Below are positions 61,814 to 64,000 of a stretch of 64,000 nucleotides of DNA, in pieces. Origin of the DNA: CAZWSX01 sp964636985 (lineage in GTDB: Bacteria > Planctomycetota > Planctomycetia > Pirellulales > Pirellulaceae); assembly GCA_964636985.1 (NCBI GenBank), contig CAZWSX010000008.1:183955-247954 (forward strand). The letters are read 5' to 3'. Made by a program: the position numbers and the translations under genes. The notes beneath the pieces were generated by a model. It had not been told where the DNA came from. It ran no database searches and worked only from the letters and a program-made list of their open reading frames with translations. How positions within the stretch are numbered: the stretch's first letter is position 1; each line of letters begins with the position of its first letter.

Positions 61814-62050
61814 CTCACAGACTCACGCTGACTCACGGCGTGACTCACGCATCTAAATCCTTATTTCAAAGCGAGTTATGGAAATCTGTGAGTCATGTGA
61901 GTCACGTTTCAACCCTGAAGGACTTTTGGGAGTGAATTATCAAGAAATGTATGTGTCAAGAAATACGTCACGCATGTGTGTGTGTACGCGTGTGCGCGCA
62001 CGCGTATGTGTAAGGGGCCGGAATGTGAGTCACATGACTCACAGACTCAC
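61811..62050. repeat. Cluster of nine (T/A)GACTCAC repeats
   Basis: TGACTCAC or AGACTCAC occurs at 61811, 61819, 61829 and 61841 (direct), as GTGAGTCA at 61888 and 61897 (inverted), and at 62026 (inverted), 62035 and 62043 (direct). The third group forms a near palindrome, GTGAGTCACATGACTCAC. The cluster follows the primase-helicase gene. This layout fits iterons of a replication origin or a control region, bound by a dedicated protein. Confidence 0.75.
61969..62012. other. 44-base alternating pyrimidine-purine tract
   Basis: From CACGCATGTGTG through TGTGTACGCG and GTGCGCGCAC to GTATGTGTA every base alternates between pyrimidine and purine. Such tracts can flip to Z-DNA or unwind under negative supercoiling. 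It contains the palindrome GTGCGCGCAC and sits between two of the iteron groups. Confidence 0.7.
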
Positions 62051-62151
62051 GCCGTCAGGCGGATCGGAACCCGAGACGCCCTCACCAAGAAACGAAGCGA
62101 GCGGCTGGGAATTCCCCAACCGCCCGTCGTGTGCCACTGGCACCCATGTCG

Positions 62152-62186
62152 TGCCGCGCCATGCCAAGCCTTGCCACGCCAGGCCT
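62152..62186. repeat. Seven tandem NGCCN pentamers
   Basis: TGCCG CGCCA TGCCA AGCCT TGCCA CGCCA GGCCT run head to tail with GCC in the same place in each unit. On the minus strand it would read as a Trp/Gln/Gly-Leu-Ala low-complexity peptide. Such five-base repeats are seen in some phage-like DNA. Confidence 0.6.
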
Positions 62187-62269
62187 TGGCCAACCGCTCC
62201 GTGCAGCGTCTCGCCAGACCAATCCATGCCTAGCTTTTCGTCCGTATTCTCACACAAAGGATTTGAGGG

Positions 62270-63583
62270 ATGCAAATCGAATTAAGGAAAGTGTCCGACG
62301 TCAAGCCGTACGCCAACAACCCGAGGGTGAACGACGGCGCCGTCGAAGCGGTGCCCAAGTCGCTCCGGGAGTTCGGCTGGAGGCAGCCAATCGTCGTCGA
62401 CAGCGACGGCGTCATCATCTGCGGCCACACCCGTTGGAAGGCGGCCCAGAAGCTCGGCCTGGAGCAGGTGCCAGTGCATGTCGCCACCGACCTTACGCCA
62501 GCGCAGGTTCAAGCATTTCGAATTACCGACAACCAAACCGCTTCGATCGCCGACTGGGACTTCGATTTGTTGCCGATCGAACTCAAGGCCCTCGAAGCTG
62601 CCAACTTCGACCTGGGCCTTCTCGGATTCGACAACGACGAATTGGCCAAGCTCCTTGGGAATGATTTGCAAGACGGTCAGTGCGATCCGGACGATGTGCC
62701 GTTACCGCCGGATGAGGCGATTACCCAGCCAGGCGACCTATGGCTGCTCGGTGACCACAGGCTGTTGTGCGGCGACTCGAGCAAACCTGAAGACGTTGAC
62801 CGGCTGCGGGGTGGCCAACCGATCCACCTGGTTAACACCGATCCGCCATACAACGTGCGAGTCGAACCGCGAAGCAACAACGCAATCGCCGCGGGTTTGA
62901 GTTCGTTCACTAGCACCCATCACCAAGGGCTTGATCTCGCCCGGCATCCGGGTAAAGCGAAGCCAACACAAAAGCAGTTGCGGGCGAAAGACCGACCGCT
63001 GGCCAACGATTTTGTCTCCGACGAAGAGTTCGACCGTCTCTTGGATGCTTGGTTCGGCAATGCAGCCCGTGTCCTTCTTCCGGGTCGTGGCTTCTATATC
63101 TGGGGCGGCTACGCGAACTGTGCCAACTACCCGCCGTTCCTCAAGAAGCACGGTTTGTACTTCAGCCAGGCAATTATTTGGGACAAGCAACATCCCGTCC
63201 TCACGAGAAAGGACTTTATGGGCGCTCACGAGTGGTGCTTTTACGGATGGAAAGAAGGTGCCGCGCACACATTCCTTGGACCGAACAACGCGACCGACTT
63301 GTGGCACGTAAAGAAGGTCAACCCACAGTCTATGGTGCACTTAACCGAGAAGCCCGTGGAGCTTGCCACACGAGCGATACAGTATTCGTCCCGTCCTGGC
63401 GAGATCGTGCTCGATTTGTTTGGCGGGTCAGGCAGCACTTTGATTGGCGCCCAGCAGACGGGCCGAAAAGCCTTCGTAATGGAGCTCGACCCGTTGTACT
63501 GCGATGTGATCGTAACGCGTTGGGAGAAGTTCACCGGCGAAAAGGCGGAACGAGTGCCAGCCGCCACGGAGATCGCCACGTGA
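62270..63583 (+). CDS. ParB-domain / adenine DNA methyltransferase fusion
   Basis: A 437-residue protein. The N-terminal ParB/Srx-like domain (about 1-100; VKPYANNPRVND, ICGHTRWKAAQKLG) precedes a class beta N6-adenine or N4-cytosine methyltransferase: the catalytic DPPY is near 191 and the SAM-binding DLFGGSGST near 384. The order DPPY-before-FxGxG defines the beta class. This fusion is common in prophages and integrative elements and probably protects or marks the element DNA. It has no partner endonuclease in the window. Start ATG 62270 has GAGGG upstream. Confidence 0.9.
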   Translation: MQIELRKVSDVKPYANNPRVNDGAVEAVPKSLREFGWRQPIVVDSDGVIICGHTRWKAAQKLGLEQVPVHVATDLTPAQVQAFRITDNQTASIADWDFDLLPIELKALEAANFDLGLLGFDNDELAKLLGNDLQDGQCDPDDVPLPPDEAITQPGDLWLLGDHRLLCGDSSKPEDVDRLRGGQPIHLVNTDPPYNVRVEPRSNNAIAAGLSSFTSTHHQGLDLARHPGKAKPTQKQLRAKDRPLANDFVSDEEFDRLLDAWFGNAARVLLPGRGFYIWGGYANCANYPPFLKKHGLYFSQAIIWDKQHPVLTRKDFMGAHEWCFYGWKEGAAHTFLGPNNATDLWHVKKVNPQSMVHLTEKPVELATRAIQYSSRPGEIVLDLFGGSGSTLIGAQQTGRKAFVMELDPLYCDVIVTRWEKFTGEKAERVPAATEIAT

Positions 63584-63767
63584 ACGCGACGTTTGCCAAC
63601 GCGGGCGTAGGGTGCCAGGCTTGGCCCACCGTCGCCACCAACAAGAAAACGCCCACACGTGGCGAACGTGGGGCGTTGGGTCGTAGCTTCAATGCGGGAC
63701 TACGCGTTGCTGGCGAACTTCCCCCGATCAGCCTTCTTGAACCTCGACTCGTCGCCTTTGACGGTGA

Positions 63768-64000
63768 TCTCTCGCGCGATCGCGGCAGGGGCAGTCCGCC
63801 ATCGCGCATGAACTAAACCTGACGCAGGCAACGATTAGTCGGGACCTGGAGCACGTCCAAACCGCGTGGCGAGAATCTTCCATTCGAGACTTCGATGCCC
63901 AGCGCGACCTGGAAATTGCTCGCCTCAACCAAATCGAAAAAGAAGCGTGGGCCGCGTGGGAGCGTTCTCAGCAACCCGCTCAAACTGCCGTTGTTAGTGG
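63768..64000 (+). pseudogene. HTH protein fragment, terminase small subunit-like, start not found
   Basis: The frame reading from 63768 to the window end encodes RQGQSAIAHELNLTQATISRD, a helix-turn-helix, then a charged helix (QRDLEIARLNQIEKEAWAAW) as in phage terminase small subunits or similar regulators. No ATG, GTG or TTG lies in this frame, and two TGAs (63759, 63765) precede it. An ATG at 63692 in another frame runs across the same bases (MRDYALL...TVISRAIA). One indel near 63772-63785 would join them, so this is a frameshifted gene or an assembly error. The end is cut by the window. Confidence 0.5.

Larger units (their letters stand above)
61814..62269. other. Noncoding block between primase-helicase and methyltransferase genes
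   Basis: 456 bases with the repeat cluster, the alternating pyrimidine-purine tract and a pentamer run. Open frames here follow from the repeats and lack any recognisable family. It is the best candidate for the origin of the element. Confidence 0.6.
57339..64000. mobile_element. Left portion of an integrated element at tRNA-Pro
   Basis: From the 3' end of tRNA-Pro to the window edge, the genes are recombinase, primase-helicase, ParB-methyltransferase and a terminase-like HTH protein, with iteron-like repeats. This suite is usual for prophages and integrative elements and differs from the core genes to the left. The exact left junction is inferred as the tRNA 3' end, and the right end lies outside the window. 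A second copy of the tRNA 3' end was not seen here. Confidence 0.7.

Noticed and set aside
61811..62050. Treating the GACTCAC repeats as a CRISPR array
   Set aside because: Units are 8 bases with spacings from zero to about 120 bases and mixed orientation, unlike regular repeat-spacer structure.
61878..62285. 135-residue Cys/Arg-rich plus-strand frame between the primase and methyltransferase genes
   Set aside because: It translates the iterons, the alternating tract and the pentamer run; its peptide is explained by repeats.

Overview
The window looks like a chromosomal segment of a planctomycete, most like the Pirellulales, carrying at its right end the left part of an integrated mobile element. 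The lineage call is by inference. It rests on Tat-exported Gfo/Idh/MocA proteins, a ThuA/NPCBM/propeller dehydrogenase beside a PVC-type heme protein, an FGE-sulfatase-fold protein, membrane leucine-rich-repeat proteins, a BldC-type helix-turn-helix joined to a receiver, an NPYQAP membrane protein, and many long exported proteins. Base composition is moderately GC-rich throughout.

Layout. 1-4467: flagellar export and switch genes fliN (end only), fliO, fliP, fliQ, fliR and flhB. 4470-13864: ComB-like phosphatase, beta-carbonic anhydrase, sulfotransferase, an exported protease/SirB1 fusion, a secreted coiled-coil protein, an alpha/beta hydrolase, a NarL-type regulator with a tiny HisKA-like partner, and a Nudix hydrolase. 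14086-19019: ftsH, rsgA, cysteine desulfurase and an A-type Fe-S carrier. 19110-24294: a YhaN-like membrane-spanning SMC-type ATPase and an Mre11-like phosphoesterase that appears to lack active-site histidines. 24678-33155: a hypothetical protein, ruvC, a Gfo/Idh/MocA protein, a nucleotidyltransferase, a pentapeptide-repeat protein, a YgiQ radical SAM protein, a small membrane protein, a ParB-like protein and an FGE-fold protein. 33476-43677: an MFS/acyltransferase/acyl-ligase giant, two membrane LRR proteins, a Tat-exported unknown, a membrane protein and the BldC-receiver regulator. 44010-56935: NPYQAP membrane protein, moaC, polyprenyl synthase, a Zn/Cd-type P-ATPase, heme protein and propeller dehydrogenase, TerC, LON-domain protein, DUF309, endonuclease III and dCTP deaminase.

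57264-57339 is tRNA-Pro(GGG). A large serine recombinase abuts it, and the last codons of that recombinase lie inside the tRNA gene. Rightward to the window edge the content is phage- or plasmid-like: a small protein overlapping the recombinase start, a primase-polymerase/helicase, a noncoding block with nine copies of an 8-base motif and a 44-base alternating pyrimidine-purine tract, a ParB-methyltransferase fusion, and a broken or partial HTH gene. This reads as an integrative element or prophage with its own replication module. The right end is not in the window.

Intergenic DNA is rich in dispersed palindromes. A composite element of nearly 200 bases occurs twice in opposite orientation (3177-3374 and 22825-22985). 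Its terminal hairpin appears a third time directly after the ygiQ-like gene. A second palindrome family lies at 25735, 25851 and 44541.
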